DNA of 64,000 bases from Podospora comata (lineage: Eukaryota > Ascomycota > Sordariomycetes > Sordariales > Podosporaceae), in the NCBI GenBank assembly GCA_017354895.1, contig CP071499.1, forward strand, positions 434,001 through 498,000, read 5' to 3'. The translations under genes were made by a program, and so were the position numbers. The notes below the pieces were generated by a model. The model was given only the letters and a program-made list of their open reading frames with translations. It made no database searches and had not been told where the DNA came from. Positions 32,638-43,619 of this stretch are shown one piece after another. The first letter of the stretch is position 1. Every line of letters starts with the position of its first letter.

Positions 32638-33288
32638 ATGGCTTCATCACCAGCCCCTTCAGCTTCGGGCGAGCAATCTCAGCTCCATGGCCAGAAGCCC
32701 CTCGAGCAAATCACGTTCCGTTTCTGCTCGGAATGCAGCAACATGCTCTACCCCAAGGAAGATGAGGCCGATCGCAAGCTCATGTTCACCTGCCGCACTT
32801 GCAACTTCTCCGAAGAGGCCACCTCGTCGTGCATTTTTCGCAATGTCCTCAACAATGCCGCTGGCGAGACGGCCGGCGTGACGCAGGACGTTGGCTCTGA
32901 TCCTACGGTGGGTGATTCTTCTGTTGCTTCCCATCATGCTAGCTCGTTTGAACAACACCCGAACCCGGACCACTGCGCTTTTGTCTGCTGCCTGACATGC
33001 GGCCGCATGATTTCGTGTGAGATTTGCAAAGACCGTCTCGCCGTTCTCCCCACCGATGCCCACAATCCCGACATTCCCGTACCGCTCCAGAACTTCATGC
33101 GGCTCGATCAGGGCGACGCCGACATTTGCGCCTGGCAAGACAACCGCGAGAACCTCGCCGACTTCATGGCTCGGAGCGAGCAATATTTTGGCGACTTGAT
33201 GGAGGAGGACGAAGAAGAAGCCATGGGATTCGAGCCCGAGAATAACGTCATGTCACACTACATGCTCGCTCAAGGCGCTGCTGTGTAG
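32638..33288 (+). CDS. RPB9 N-terminal zinc-ribbon protein with unusual C-terminal half
   Basis: The frame is open from ATG 32638 to TAG 33286-33288 (216 aa). Residues ~27-90 are unmistakably RNA polymerase II subunit Rpb9: ITFRFCSECSNMLYPKEDEA, MFTCRTCNF, NNAAGETAGVTQDVGSDPT. In Rpb9 the next part should be a TFIIS-like ribbon with CPxC and FFQSQQRR; I find it in no frame here or downstream. Instead the frame continues with a Cys-rich patch (HCAFVCCLTCGRMISCEIC), a region rich in D/N/P and an acidic tail (MEEDEEEAMGFEPE). A possible 114-nt in-frame intron (GTGGGT at 32908, CTGAC at 32992-32996, AG at 33021) starts exactly after SDPT; removing it leaves 178 aa and still no second ribbon. The distal part has C/G-rich third positions and looks coding. 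Either a divergent paralogue or a rearranged, truncated RPB9; typical Rpb9 is ~110-125 aa. Confidence 0.7.
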   Translation: MASSPAPSASGEQSQLHGQKPLEQITFRFCSECSNMLYPKEDEADRKLMFTCRTCNFSEEATSSCIFRNVLNNAAGETAGVTQDVGSDPTVGDSSVASHHASSFEQHPNPDHCAFVCCLTCGRMISCEICKDRLAVLPTDAHNPDIPVPLQNFMRLDQGDADICAWQDNRENLADFMARSEQYFGDLMEEDEEEAMGFEPENNVMSHYMLAQGAAV

Positions 33289-34154
33289 TCGCCAAACTCT
33301 TTCGATACACATTCACTTGACACGACGAGGCTATGACGACATGATTTGACGTACAAATTGTATAATATTCCTGGCAAACACGGCGTTCTTCATTTTTCTT
33401 GCAGCGGCACACGCAATCGTTACCTTTCTCTCGACGATCATATCCCGCAGCGTATACCGGTACATAGATAGACAGCGGGTTGGGAGTTCCGGTGTTGATT
33501 TGGTTAAAGCGACGAAGTGCACGGGTTTTCACGTTACCTATGTTTGAGCCAGTGGCTGACGGGGTTTCTGCTCTAGCTGCCAAGAGAACAGCGCACTTGC
33601 CCCTCTTGCAACCATGGGGAGGCTGTCTTCTTTCAGTCTCAACAGCGAAGCGCTGAAACGGGAATGGTAAGCAGCTCCAGGCCTGTCACCTTCTGGAGTC
33701 CAACCGTTGCTGACCCTTTCTCAGAAACTCTTTTATGTGTGCTGCTATTGCGGTAACATTTACCAATGAGTCTGGTCTTTCGGCGGGACACTTGTACATC
33801 GGCGAGTAAGATACAGGAACATTTGCATGACACGGCGTTTGGCGAGATTGATATAGGAGTGGGAGACGTTTATCACTGCTAGGGTAAACAAAACTTGGCT
33901 TTGAGGATAGGAGGAGGCATCATCGATGGGAATTAATTTTTATACTTGGGCTGTTTAGTCATGGGAATGAGGGACAAGTGCGTGAAAGGAGAGGTGATTC
34001 GAGTATTTTGCCTGTATTGAAGCTGTACAAGTAGTTTACACGACGCCGTATAACGCCGTTCTGATGCCACTCCCCAGTGGAGCAATGATATAATACACCC
34101 AAATGATCCCTCCCAAGATTTGATTTTACGTTTTTTATTGGTGTTGGTTTCAGT
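33289..34154. other. intergenic region, convergent 3' ends
   Basis: About 870 bp downstream of the RPB9-like gene (+) and the uL14m gene (-). I looked here on both strands for the missing Rpb9 C-terminal ribbon and did not find it. No other feature is seen. Confidence 0.5.
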
Positions 34155-34657
34155 TTATGCCTGCGAGGGGGCCATGCTGAGGATTCTGCTCCACTTCTTC
34201 TTGCGCAACTCCATGCCCACGACGCCGTTGATACGGGATCCGATAGGGTCGCCAGACTTGTTGATCAAAACGCAGGCGTTGTCGTCGAACTTGATGCAGC
34301 TTCCGTCTCTCCGGGTGACCTTTTGCTTCGTCCGCACGACGACGGCATGTCTGATATCACCACGCTTGACCTTGGCACCCGAGGCGGCGGCCATGCCGGC
34401 AGCTCCCGCATCTCTTTGCTTCTGCACGACCACCACGATCCGGTCGCCTGTATTGGTCAGTTGGGTGAGTTTTCTTCGGGTTTCTTGGGTAATTATCGTC
34501 GTACCGATCGAGGCGTGTCTCTTCTGGCCGATGACCATGGCGCATTCAACAATGGCGGCGCCAGAGTTGTCAATGCAGTTGAGCATGCTCTGGTGGAGAG
34601 GGTTAGCTTAATTTTATATTGGGCAAAAGAATAGAAAAGTACCTTTAGTTGAATCAT
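34155..34657 (-). CDS. mitochondrial ribosomal protein uL14m (L14/MRPL38)
   Basis: Exons 34657-34643 (15 nt, MIQLK), 34589-34505 and 34447-34155 join through introns of 53 and 57 nt to 130 aa. The joined product matches the L14 family: MIQLK followed by SMLNCIDNSGAAIVECAMVI, then GDRIVVVVQKQRD, VKRGDIRHAVVVRTKQKVTR, KFDDNACVLINKSGDPIGSR and a C-terminal VVGMELRKKKWSRIL. The 57-nt second intron is a multiple of three and stop-free, so the unspliced frame also reads through; splicing is preferred because it puts RHASI directly before GDRIV, as in yeast MRPL38. The protein belongs to the large mitoribosomal subunit near the subunit interface. No N-terminal presequence is evident, as in several L14m proteins. 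It is transcribed divergently from SET9. Confidence 0.93.
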
Positions 34658-35633
34658 CTTGTCGTCGGACGGCCAAACCGTACCTGAGGAGTGTCGTTGC
34701 TGATCGTGTAGCTCCCGGATGGGCAGCCAATTGCCATGCGGCGACGGGATGTCCTGGCCGTGGAAAATTGTTCGCGCCGACCTGAGGGGCACAAGGCTGT
34801 GCTTATGTAAGTAACGCTTGGACAGAGGCTGCTTTCTTTGAAACCATGCCCAATCGGGATCCTCATGCAAGCTCTTTAGCTTGTTCCAACATACCGGCAG
34901 CTGTGGATCCAGTCAAGACGAGATCTGGCCAATGGAAAGCTCAGCGCAAAAACTCGCGACAGGGGATCAGCTTGTTGGCACGCGCTGTCCCCGCCAGATT
35001 CCGCCAGATTTGGTGGTCAACTCGCCTAGCCCCCTCAATTTCCCTGGCAACGAGAGGGCAACCAGACAGCAACCGTGATCCTGTCTTTTTTCGTTCCCCT
35101 TTCCCCGTCCGACCTCGTCTCCTGTACCTCATGCACACTTTGCAGGTTTCGGGAAGTCAAAGTATCTGTAACGCAGTTCAAGTCACTTGAAAGTGCAGCT
35201 GCAGTCATACGGTACAGACCAGCCAGTCTTCAAGCGTCAATCTATATCCGGAATCTGTTACCTAGGTTGCTCCCGCAACTTGCCAACTTATGACGACAAC
35301 TGGCATTCGCAGCTCAATTTGCAGCCAGAGGCTGAGCCCAAGGTTTGCATCTGTCTCACCTCCCACACCTACCCATTGTCGGCCCAGCCGCTGCAGGTCG
35401 GTTCCCTTCCTTCCCACAAAGGAACCTAAAAAAGCCATTATTGGCACTTGTGCCGACCCGATCTGATCTGCCCGGGTCGCATGAAGGCAGTCAAGTCTCG
35501 CATTGAACATTGACCCCCTTCGTCCACTCCTTCTTTCATATTTCGAACATCCGACGCCCGACTTCACCTCACAACCCTCCCACCCACCTCGGTCGACCAA
35601 CTCATCGATACCCGACACACACACAACACAAAG
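34658..35633. other. intergenic, divergent promoter region
   Basis: About 1 kb shared by the promoters of the uL14m gene (-) and the SET9 gene (+). Short frames here lack coding features. The last 100 bp before the SET9 ATG is C/A-rich, ending in an ACACA tract. Confidence 0.5.
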
Positions 35634-37658
35634 ATGCCTCCCCGGTCACAAGCCCAGGGAAAGAAGAAGCTCACGCTTGCACAGCTAGCTGCTTACGACG
35701 ACATTTTAACCGATGCTCTGATCGACCACACTTATTACTGGACGACCATTCCCAAAAATCGCACATCTTACCATCCTTCCCGGGGCATCAGAGAGGAGGA
35801 AATCGCCAAGCTCATCCAGACTCACCTCATCATCAACTCCGATCTTAAGACCGCCGAAGAGAAACTGCTTGCGACCGACGGCCTAAAGCGATTCTACAAT
35901 GGTCTCAAAACGTCCAAGGAAAAGGATGACTTCAAAGCCCACATGCGGCGCTACATGTCGACCTACCTGCCAGATTGCCCTTTCGAGGTCAATGCAACCA
36001 ATCGCTACACCATCGTCACGTACGAGGCCAGCATTGCAGCCCGGCGCTTCATCAGGCGCAACGAGACGATCAAATACCTGGCCGGAATCCAGGTGACAAT
36101 CACCCCCGAGGAGGAGGCAGACATGGCATCACGCAAAAAGGACTTTAGTCTAGTGGTCAGCAGCAGGAGCAAGTCAACCAGCTTATTCATGGGGCCTGCT
36201 CGATTTGCCAATCACGATTGCGACGCGAATGCCCGGCTCGTTACTTGCGGCCAGGCAGGGATTGAGATCATCGCATGCAGGGACATTGGCGTGGGCGAGG
36301 AGATCACAGTCAGCTACAGCGAGAGTTACTTTGGAGAGGACAATTGCGAGTGCTTGTGCCAGACGTGTGAGGCGAGACAGGTCAATGGCTGGCAGCAAGA
36401 TGAGGGGGGCACTTCGGTGAAGAGAAGCATCGAGGATGATTTGGCGGCGTCACAGGGCTACTCTTTCCGGCGGAGGTTGAGAGACGAGAGTGTGGCAGGT
36501 TCAGGCTCTCGAACTCCGTCCGTCACCCCGGATATCCGCCCCAGGGTCCTCAAGAAACGGGGAAGCCAGATGGTTCTGAGCGACAGGCAGTCAACAGCGG
36601 AATCGACGGAGGGCTCAGGCCCGGGGTGCAAACGAGGTGCGGCAGCGCTCGGAACCCCGCCCATCACTCCGGCTAAGCGCCTCAAAACTATGCAATATGA
36701 TCTGCCACCTACAACATCCGGGTCGCCAATTTCGAGAAGCAGTTCGGCATCTGAAATTTCGCGTAGTCCACTTGCATCTGAAGCCGGCAGCGCCAATCTC
36801 ACCGACGTCACGACCCCCGCTTCAGACTCGGCAGATGGGCTCATTCTTTCACCTGAGCCGACGCCTATCAAGCAGGCGATCGAAATCCTAAGAAACGAGC
36901 AGCCTACAGCTGAGATAGACGTACAGCAACTGCCCGGGTCGATCTCCCCGGTGCCCCAACAGTCGTACGGCTTCCCAACAATTCTCCACACCACCGAGGT
37001 GACCCCTCCGGCCGAAGAACTGAACAGCACAGAAGCAACGAAAGCGACTCCTCCAGTAGAAGAGGTGGTTCCAGTGCCACCTTCCAGTGATGCGGCCGCT
37101 CCGACAACGCCGGTAGGAAAGGCGAAGGGTTCCAAGAAGCGCCAGGCCGCTCAGCAACGGTCACCACGACCGGCACAAAAGCGTCGTGTGCCAGGAGATT
37201 ACACCCTCACACCCTTACTTCTCTCAGAGCCCGAGACTGCCTGGATCCACTGCACCAACTGCAACACTGCATTTGTTCAAAAAGACGCCTACTTTACGAG
37301 AGCCAATTGCCCACGTTGCGAGCGCCACTCCAAGCTTTACGGCTACGTCTGGCCCAAGACCCAGTCAGCAGGCAAGAACGATAAAGAAGAACGCATTCTG
37401 GATCACCGTGTCATCAACCGTTTCCTGGATCCAGAGGACGAGGCGAGGGCGCGGGGGAAGAAGGGCTGGCGGGCAGGCTCACAAAGAGAGTCGACGATGG
37501 ACACCGAAGGAGGAAGCAACCCTCCCCAGCGGGGTAGGGCCAGAATCAGAGAGAGTTTGGTCCCGAAGGCGGAAGGGGCAACCGCTGCTGCTCTCGATGG
37601 AGTTCGGCGGAGTGGGCGGGCTCGTAGGGCGAGCGCAAAGGTTATTGGCGATGCATAA
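35634..37658 (+). CDS. set9: histone-lysine N-methyltransferase SET9 (KMT5/Suv4-20 type)
   Basis: A single exon of 674 aa. The N-terminal ~115 residues are helical (LTLAQLAAYDDILTDALIDH...), as in fungal SET9. The SET domain spans ~115-245, with ARFANHDCDANARL (the NHxC-type substrate and cofactor motif), IACRDIGVGEEITVSYSESY, and a post-SET-like cysteine group in NCECLCQTCEAR. The long remainder is Ser/Pro/Thr-rich and disordered, with SPxR-like motifs, and includes a possible zinc-binding segment at ~525-565 (WIHCTNCNTAFVQ...ANCPRCERH) resembling a GATA-like or ribbon CxxC...CxxC pair. The C-terminus is basic. SET9 enzymes methylate histone H4 Lys20, linked to checkpoint signalling and, in filamentous fungi, to heterochromatin. 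The start gives MPPRSQAQGKKKLT and is the first ATG in frame. Confidence 0.93.
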   Translation: MPPRSQAQGKKKLTLAQLAAYDDILTDALIDHTYYWTTIPKNRTSYHPSRGIREEEIAKLIQTHLIINSDLKTAEEKLLATDGLKRFYNGLKTSKEKDDFKAHMRRYMSTYLPDCPFEVNATNRYTIVTYEASIAARRFIRRNETIKYLAGIQVTITPEEEADMASRKKDFSLVVSSRSKSTSLFMGPARFANHDCDANARLVTCGQAGIEIIACRDIGVGEEITVSYSESYFGEDNCECLCQTCEARQVNGWQQDEGGTSVKRSIEDDLAASQGYSFRRRLRDESVAGSGSRTPSVTPDIRPRVLKKRGSQMVLSDRQSTAESTEGSGPGCKRGAAALGTPPITPAKRLKTMQYDLPPTTSGSPISRSSSASEISRSPLASEAGSANLTDVTTPASDSADGLILSPEPTPIKQAIEILRNEQPTAEIDVQQLPGSISPVPQQSYGFPTILHTTEVTPPAEELNSTEATKATPPVEEVVPVPPSSDAAAPTTPVGKAKGSKKRQAAQQRSPRPAQKRRVPGDYTLTPLLLSEPETAWIHCTNCNTAFVQKDAYFTRANCPRCERHSKLYGYVWPKTQSAGKNDKEERILDHRVINRFLDPEDEARARGKKGWRAGSQRESTMDTEGGSNPPQRGRARIRESLVPKAEGATAAALDGVRRSGRARRASAKVIGDA

Positions 37659-38412
37659 GGATGGAAGAGGTTCATTCAAACGAGTTGATCACGGTTGATT
37701 TTTTGGGACTTTGTACATTAGGTGATGGGAATAGCGATTATATTATGGTTTTCGATGGCTCGGAGGGTCTTGACATGTTATCCACGATGGCAGTGTCGAG
37801 GGGTAATATATACATATCATTGTGGTGGATGGAATATTGGTAATCATTGCTTCGTCTTCGACGACGAAGGAAATAGCGTAAAAAAAACATGCAAGAATAT
37901 GTACACTCTGACACTCCCAAAAGATGCATTGGTGATGATCTGTTGATCTGCCCCTGATGAGCCATCGAGGTGCTTCCAGGAGGGTGGTCCAAGCTCCCAT
38001 TGTACCCCTGAAGACAGCTGTGAGCCTGCCTAGTATTTCAGACACTCGTACAGCTCCTTCCTTTGTTTGTCTCTTCGGGGCAGGAGCTCCACAGAGAGAG
38101 CTTGCTTTGCTTCCTCCCTCCTGTTCGCCAGCCTCTCCGTTTGCGCAAGGCTTCCGTCCTCTCTTTTTGCGACACGACCGACGGCGCATCATCCCTCCGA
38201 CAACCATCAACCCCACTGATGGAGATATTTCCCTATCAGTTCAATTAATTCTCGACTCTCGTTCTTATCGCCGCAGCATCATCATCATCGATACTAAACC
38301 GCAACGGTTCTCCGGTCCAGCAGAACCAATCGCGCCGGTCAGTTCCATCCATCATTTCCAATTGCGCCAATCAATTGCCTTGATAGCTTCTAATATCCTC
38401 AATCCGTCACAA
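37659..38412. other. intergenic region
   Basis: This 750-bp gap separates SET9 from the co-oriented BTB gene. The distal 300 bp probably forms the BTB gene leader. No other feature is seen. Confidence 0.5.
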
Positions 38413-39407
38413 ATGGCCGACAGCTTCAACGAGGTCATTGTCGAAGAGACCCCGGCCACCCAGCAGACTGGCGACGTCGAGATGACTGAGGAAGGCGATG
38501 CGCCTGCCGCTGCCACCGAAACTCTTGCCGCTGCCGGCAGCACCGAGAATGCCGATTTGCCTTTTGCTGAGGGCGATCCCGACGAAACCCCGGCGCCGCG
38601 CATTACCTTTTTGCAGTACCTGAGGAGCCCCGTCGTCACTCTGTTGATCGGTAGCAACGATGAAGAGACCATCCTGACGGCTCATCAGGGGCTGTTGACC
38701 CAGAGCCCATACTTTGCCGATCGCATCGCCGAGTTTGCCGATGATGGCAGCGTATGTCTTTCTCCTGACCTCTAGTAGCAGATGAAGGCTAACCCACCGC
38801 TTCCACGACAGCCCCGCCAGATTGAGCTTCCCAACGAAGACCTCGACGCCATGGGTTGCTTCCTCGAGTTCCTCTACACGGGCGACTACTTCCCCAAGAA
38901 GATCGCTGGCCAGCGCAGCCTGGAGAAGGACGCCTCGATCCCCGACGTGGACTACACCGGGGAGCAGCTCCTCAAGCACGCCAAGGTTTACACTCTGGCC
39001 GAGAAGTTTGGCCTCAACAACCTCAAGAACTTAGCGTCGAGCAAGATCCACTGCGTCAACTCCACCGCCAAGGGCGAGATCGCCTACGCGCGGTACGTCT
39101 ACGAGTTCACGGCCAAGGACGACACGAGCATCCGCGCTCCTGTTGCCAACTTTTGGGCCACGAGATCGCACACGCTGCGCGCCGAGGCCGAGGACGAGTT
39201 CAGGAACTTGTGCTTGCAGTTTCCTCGGTTTGGTTACGATGTTCTTAGTAAGTTTTTGGTCGAGATGGTATGGAGGGAAATGCTCACCATGACATTTCAG
39301 CCCGCGTCTTGGACGAGAAGCTCAAGCGGGAGCGCAACGAGAAGATGCACCCCGCTGCCGGGAGCGGGAGGAAGAGGCCTCGTCACAGCAGCACCACCAA
39401 TGCTTAA
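38413..39407 (+). CDS. BTB/POZ domain protein
   Basis: Exons 38413-38751, 38812-39247 and 39301-39407 join (introns 60 and 53 nt, with CTAAC in the first) to 293 aa. Residues 1-60 are acidic and Ala/Glu-rich, probably disordered. The BTB/POZ core follows at ~65-180: SPVVTLLIGSNDEETILTAH (the first strand and the H of the fold), LLTQSPYFADRIAEF, LDAMGCFLEFLYTGDYFP and, after an insert (~PKKIAGQRSLEKDASIPD), LLKHAKVYTLAEKFGLNNLK. The C-terminal third is helical, ending in a basic tail with GSGRKRPRH that could act as a nuclear localisation signal. Fungal BTB proteins of this simple type may be Cullin-3 adaptors or transcriptional co-factors; no Kelch, MATH or zinc-finger domain is present to decide. 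Confidence 0.88.
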
Positions 39408-42400
39408 GGTTGTCTGTTGAGGATAAGGAAGGGAGACGGAGGAGGATAATGGATGCCCATCACTATAGCCATGACCACCACTACCACCACAAGGGAGGGA
39501 GGGAGGGGAATGGTTGTTGGAAGAGAAAGGCAGCGACGGCGTTTTTGCAGGATTTTTGTTAACCTTTTTTGCTTCATTGGGGCTTATACCACAGCTATGC
39601 TTGACTTACGGAAGAAAAGAAACCAAGCGGGAGACGGACATGACTTTTTTTGTATCATGTACCAAAATGTACTTTATTTTCCTTGTCCTAGCTTTAGATT
39701 CTTTGCCCTGGCGGGAGGAGGATTTCCTTGAAGTGGTGATAATTTAGGTACCATAGTGGAAAAGAGGAGTTGAAACTGAATAAAAAGCAGATTAATAATA
39801 GTTCAATCTAGATGGCGATATCCTCATTCTTTGGTGTCTTGCTTACTTGCTACCTCGGGGAAGGATCAGTGATAGGGATGAAGCGGGAAGGGGTTGTCCA
39901 AAGGGGAGGAAGTACGGTCGAGCCATGAAGTTAAAAATCAAGTTTTCAAAGGCACGGTAGTGACAAAATGAGAGTCTGATCGCACCATCGATGTTAGGCT
40001 CTTTTTTCAAAGGACTTTTTTTGGCTTGGAAAAGAGCACTTCGACCACCACTTTGGCCAAGGCTCTGCAGTGGAGCCCACCCAATTGAAGGCATTCCCAA
40101 GGCTTACAACATGAACCATACAGCTAATACCAGGTGCAGCGAGGCCAAAATGATATCAAATACCCGCCATTAAAAGGGCTGTAATCTAGTCAGTGTTTAT
40201 TTTTCCTACTATTTTTTCTAATAACTTATAGTAAGTACCTACAATAAATATAGCAGAGCTATAAATTATAAGAGCCTTTTTTCTAATAGAAAAAAAAAAG
40301 GCAACAAGTACTTTGGTAAGTTTATAAACTTTGAAAAGAAACATGCGTAACTTAATTAGGTAATATTATAAATAAGCCGGTAGGTTTTTATTCAAATATT
40401 AAACCTACCCAATTTTGGTAGGGACTTGTATCAAAATGAAAACGATTACACCTCTTTGTATAAAGCCTTTGGCCAATAGTAAAGAGCTAAAATCGAGGGT
40501 GCGATTAGACCCTAACAAGGCGGGCTCCTTCTCTAAGCGTAGCGATGTCCTTACTTCTTTGGCCCTGCCGCATTCAGTCTGGATGGTCTGAACCCTCCTC
40601 GGCGCCGACGTGGTCAAGATAAGGTGTTGGGGGTCTTGTTTTGAAAGTTTGTACAAGTCCGCTGATTGGGATGTACTGTGATGAGAAGTGAAATAGGGTC
40701 GATACTGGGAGGTTGTCGCTATAGCCACTGCACAAGATGGGATCTCGGGTTGTGTTCGGTTAGGGTGGAGGATATGGTGGTAGTTTGCCATCGGCGTCGG
40801 TATGAAGTGAGAAGATAAGATGATGTCTGGTTGTCTGGAAGAGATTGTAAGGATCTAGGAAGCAGTGGGTTAGCTCTGGTATCATAGAGCTGATGGAAAT
40901 GATGTAGCGTGGGTAGGTCTGTTTCATACTTGCTTACCTTCGGGCTTTGTGGACATGGAGCCTAGGGAAAATTGGTTGAGGTGGACAGGTCGGTAAAAGG
41001 GTGACTTATCCATTCCTTTGGTTAACCAAACTAGTGGATTGTGCTGGGGAGTGTTTGAATTATTTGTGGATAATGTTTAGCTGGTTCCCTTCGTTTGAGG
41101 AGCGTCCAAATAATCCGGGGGATGGTTTGAAAGATTTTTGCTGTAATACCTATCGAGCTGCCCCAACAGCTTGGAGCAAGAGCATGGAATGATTGACTTG
41201 TTTCAAGTGGGGATCAAACGGTAGAGTTGAGGTGTAAGAGAAACAATCTCGGGGGCAGCAGCATGTACGAAGTTGTTTGGTGGGTACCTAGTCTCTCTAT
41301 CTCCTTCATTGGTGAAAGAATACTGGGTAGTGTGACGTCTGCGCGTCTGGATACTTGTGATATCTTCAAGCCTACGGTGACCGACCTCCGTTTACGACGC
41401 GGAGGATTTAACCCTAGGATTTGGTCTCTTCCATCCTACCTTATCTTCTTCTAACTGCGCTACGCTTCAAACTCTCTGGCGACGTCAGGTTTGTACACGT
41501 AGGACGCATTTCCGAGGTATTTTTGATTTCCTGATGTCTTGAACCAAACCAATTGCAATGCGGGCAACTAATCTTCCTGCAGGTCTGATCTTGAAATAAC
41601 ACCGCCTTTCTGACTGACGATCCTGCGACTCTCTGACCCGCCTGTTGATGGAAGGAACGTTGTGATCAGGCTGCATATGGACCAACCTTGCGAGCGTATT
41701 TTGTGAGCACTTACTCATCCCACTCCAGTCGACGCCATTGATTGGTCAAAAAGACGCTCGGTTTGCTGACGCCATTCCCAATACTGGAAAGTAGGGGATG
41801 TTGATTCTTGGAACTTGCTCACAGCACATTCTCACCAGGCTTGCTTTTGGCACAGTGCCTTATTCAGTTCCACTCAGAACAAACTCGTCTTCTGCCCCCT
41901 GGGCCAGACCTGTTCATTCATGGTGATATTGTCGACGATTTTCGTCGCGTTAGCAAACTTTCAGTCGACCTCTCGGCACAGCATCCGAGGGCTAAAGTAT
42001 CGGGTAGGTCTCATCCCGCACCCAGCTCGAAACATGATCAATCACATCAGTCACCATCGCAAGGCTGCGTCATTGAAGATGGACCCTGCATGTTGCACCG
42101 CATACATGTGGAGGTAAATACCACACGGAGTCTTTGCCGCCACTTCAACGCCAAGTCGACTGGAGAGCCGTCAAAATACCTGCGGAAATCCCCACGTCTC
42201 GGAGAAGTCTCCGAACTTATGGTGGCAATCGAATTAAAAAGGGGGTGGCCACGTGCAAAAGGAATTTGTTGCCTGCCAAAACCACCGACTGTACGTACCG
42301 TTGGAACATTGGAACATTCCTTCATGATCTGCACATGTATAAGCGGACGCCATGATCGGACTCAACTGCGAGATTAAGCGGCTGCAGCAGTCACGCTATC

Positions 42401-43619
42401 TCGGATCGGGAAGAGATCATCACTAGTTTAAATGTAGTCTACCCTTGTTCCTCTTCAACGGGGACGACCTTTGTCAAGACCAAACAATTGGTATATCGAA
42501 AGGTTATATATGATAGAGGACTTGAGAAGGCATGGTGAATCACAGAAGTCAAGCCTAGGTTGAAATCTTTTGCTGAGGCCGGATTCTCTAGGAGATGCCG
42601 CGTTCTTTGGAGCTCGAAGCCAGCTCGGTACCAGCTCTGATCTGTATATCCAAAACTTGTCTGGGAATCGGAGCTAAAATACTATTCCCTGAGTTCTAAC
42701 CGGCAACCGGTCTGGGGTCAGGCCAAGGGAGCTAACTTGGTTAAGCACAATGTTCAGCTAATTCGGACTCTCGAAACCAACGACGATGCTTTACCGCAGA
42801 TACACCACGACCCATCGGTTCTTTTTCCATGATCCCCACCATGAGGAGAAATCTTATTGGATTATAGACATCCCAGACCTTGCCGCCACAAAAGTGACAA
42901 ATCATATCTGGCAGGGTCAATCGCGTTCCCAGTTCCGTATTCTCGGGATAAACTTACACACCCTCGATCATGGCGGTATTTTTACCAAAGGTGAACGGGA
43001 CTGGATTTGCTTACCAGAAGCGAAAATTCGCGAAGAAAGTAGAGTGATATCGTTACCTATTACTCGACCACAACGATGTCTACCTAATAAAACTGAAAGA
43101 TTTCAACAACCTTCAGCTGTTGTTGTTTCTGTTGTTGTTTCTGGTGCCCCCTTTTCCCCTTTCCCCTACCAGGTGACGAGGAAGAGCAGAGGGGTTTCAT
43201 GTATTCGGCTCTGGTACATTTCGTCAACGTTTCCCCTGATCTTTCAATACATGTTCCATGCACAAGGGCCCCCCCCTCATGGCGGGGAGGATTGGGTGTG
43301 AACAAGTAGATCCGGCACGTCCCGGGTTCCGATTACCAGCCCACCCAGGCTCAGCAACATGAGATGCGAGATGGTACCCGGTTTGTTGGTTCCTCAAGTC
43401 AGTATTGAAACCACTACGAGACCAAGATTCTCTCTATCACTCCTCATCAACGAATCCGATGACCCCTTGACCAGGTTTCTGAACAGGTATATGAAGCCGT
43501 ATTCCCCCTCCCCATCTACCAATACGCCAATCGCACACTGAGTTCTTCAGTAAATACCAACAGTCGACTCCACATCAGAAAGCTCTAAGCCTCAACAACT
43601 TCCCTCTACCTCTTTCACT
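39408..43619. other. 4.2-kb gene-poor region with AT-rich relic
   Basis: No gene is supported. The segment includes an AT-rich block at about 40185-40440 (separate entry); the remainder is of mixed composition and contains only short, overlapping frames. A frame on the minus strand at 40791-40405 abuts the AT-rich block and has no recognisable motif. A TGT/TTC-rich stretch lies near 43110-43165. Confidence 0.45.
40185..40440. repeat. AT-rich block, possible RIP-affected relic
   Basis: A sharply bounded ~250-bp stretch is far richer in A/T than its neighbours, with many TA steps (TTATAGTAAGTACC, TATAAATTATAAG, ATATTATAAATAAG) and a hairpin formed by GGTAGGTTT (about 40380) and AAACCTACC (about 40402). 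Such islands in sordariomycetes commonly result from RIP acting on an old duplicated element. No termini or coding remnant allow a family name, so the element type is unassigned. Confidence 0.4.

Noticed and set aside
40405-40791. Minus-strand frame next to the AT-rich island, briefly considered as a remnant of a retroelement
   Set aside because: The resemblance was limited to a few residues and no family-defining motif or terminal repeat was found, so no element is named.
41808-42377. 189-codon plus-strand frame in the gene-poor region
   Set aside because: There is no family resemblance, codon use is mixed and no splice partner was found; chance is the simplest explanation.
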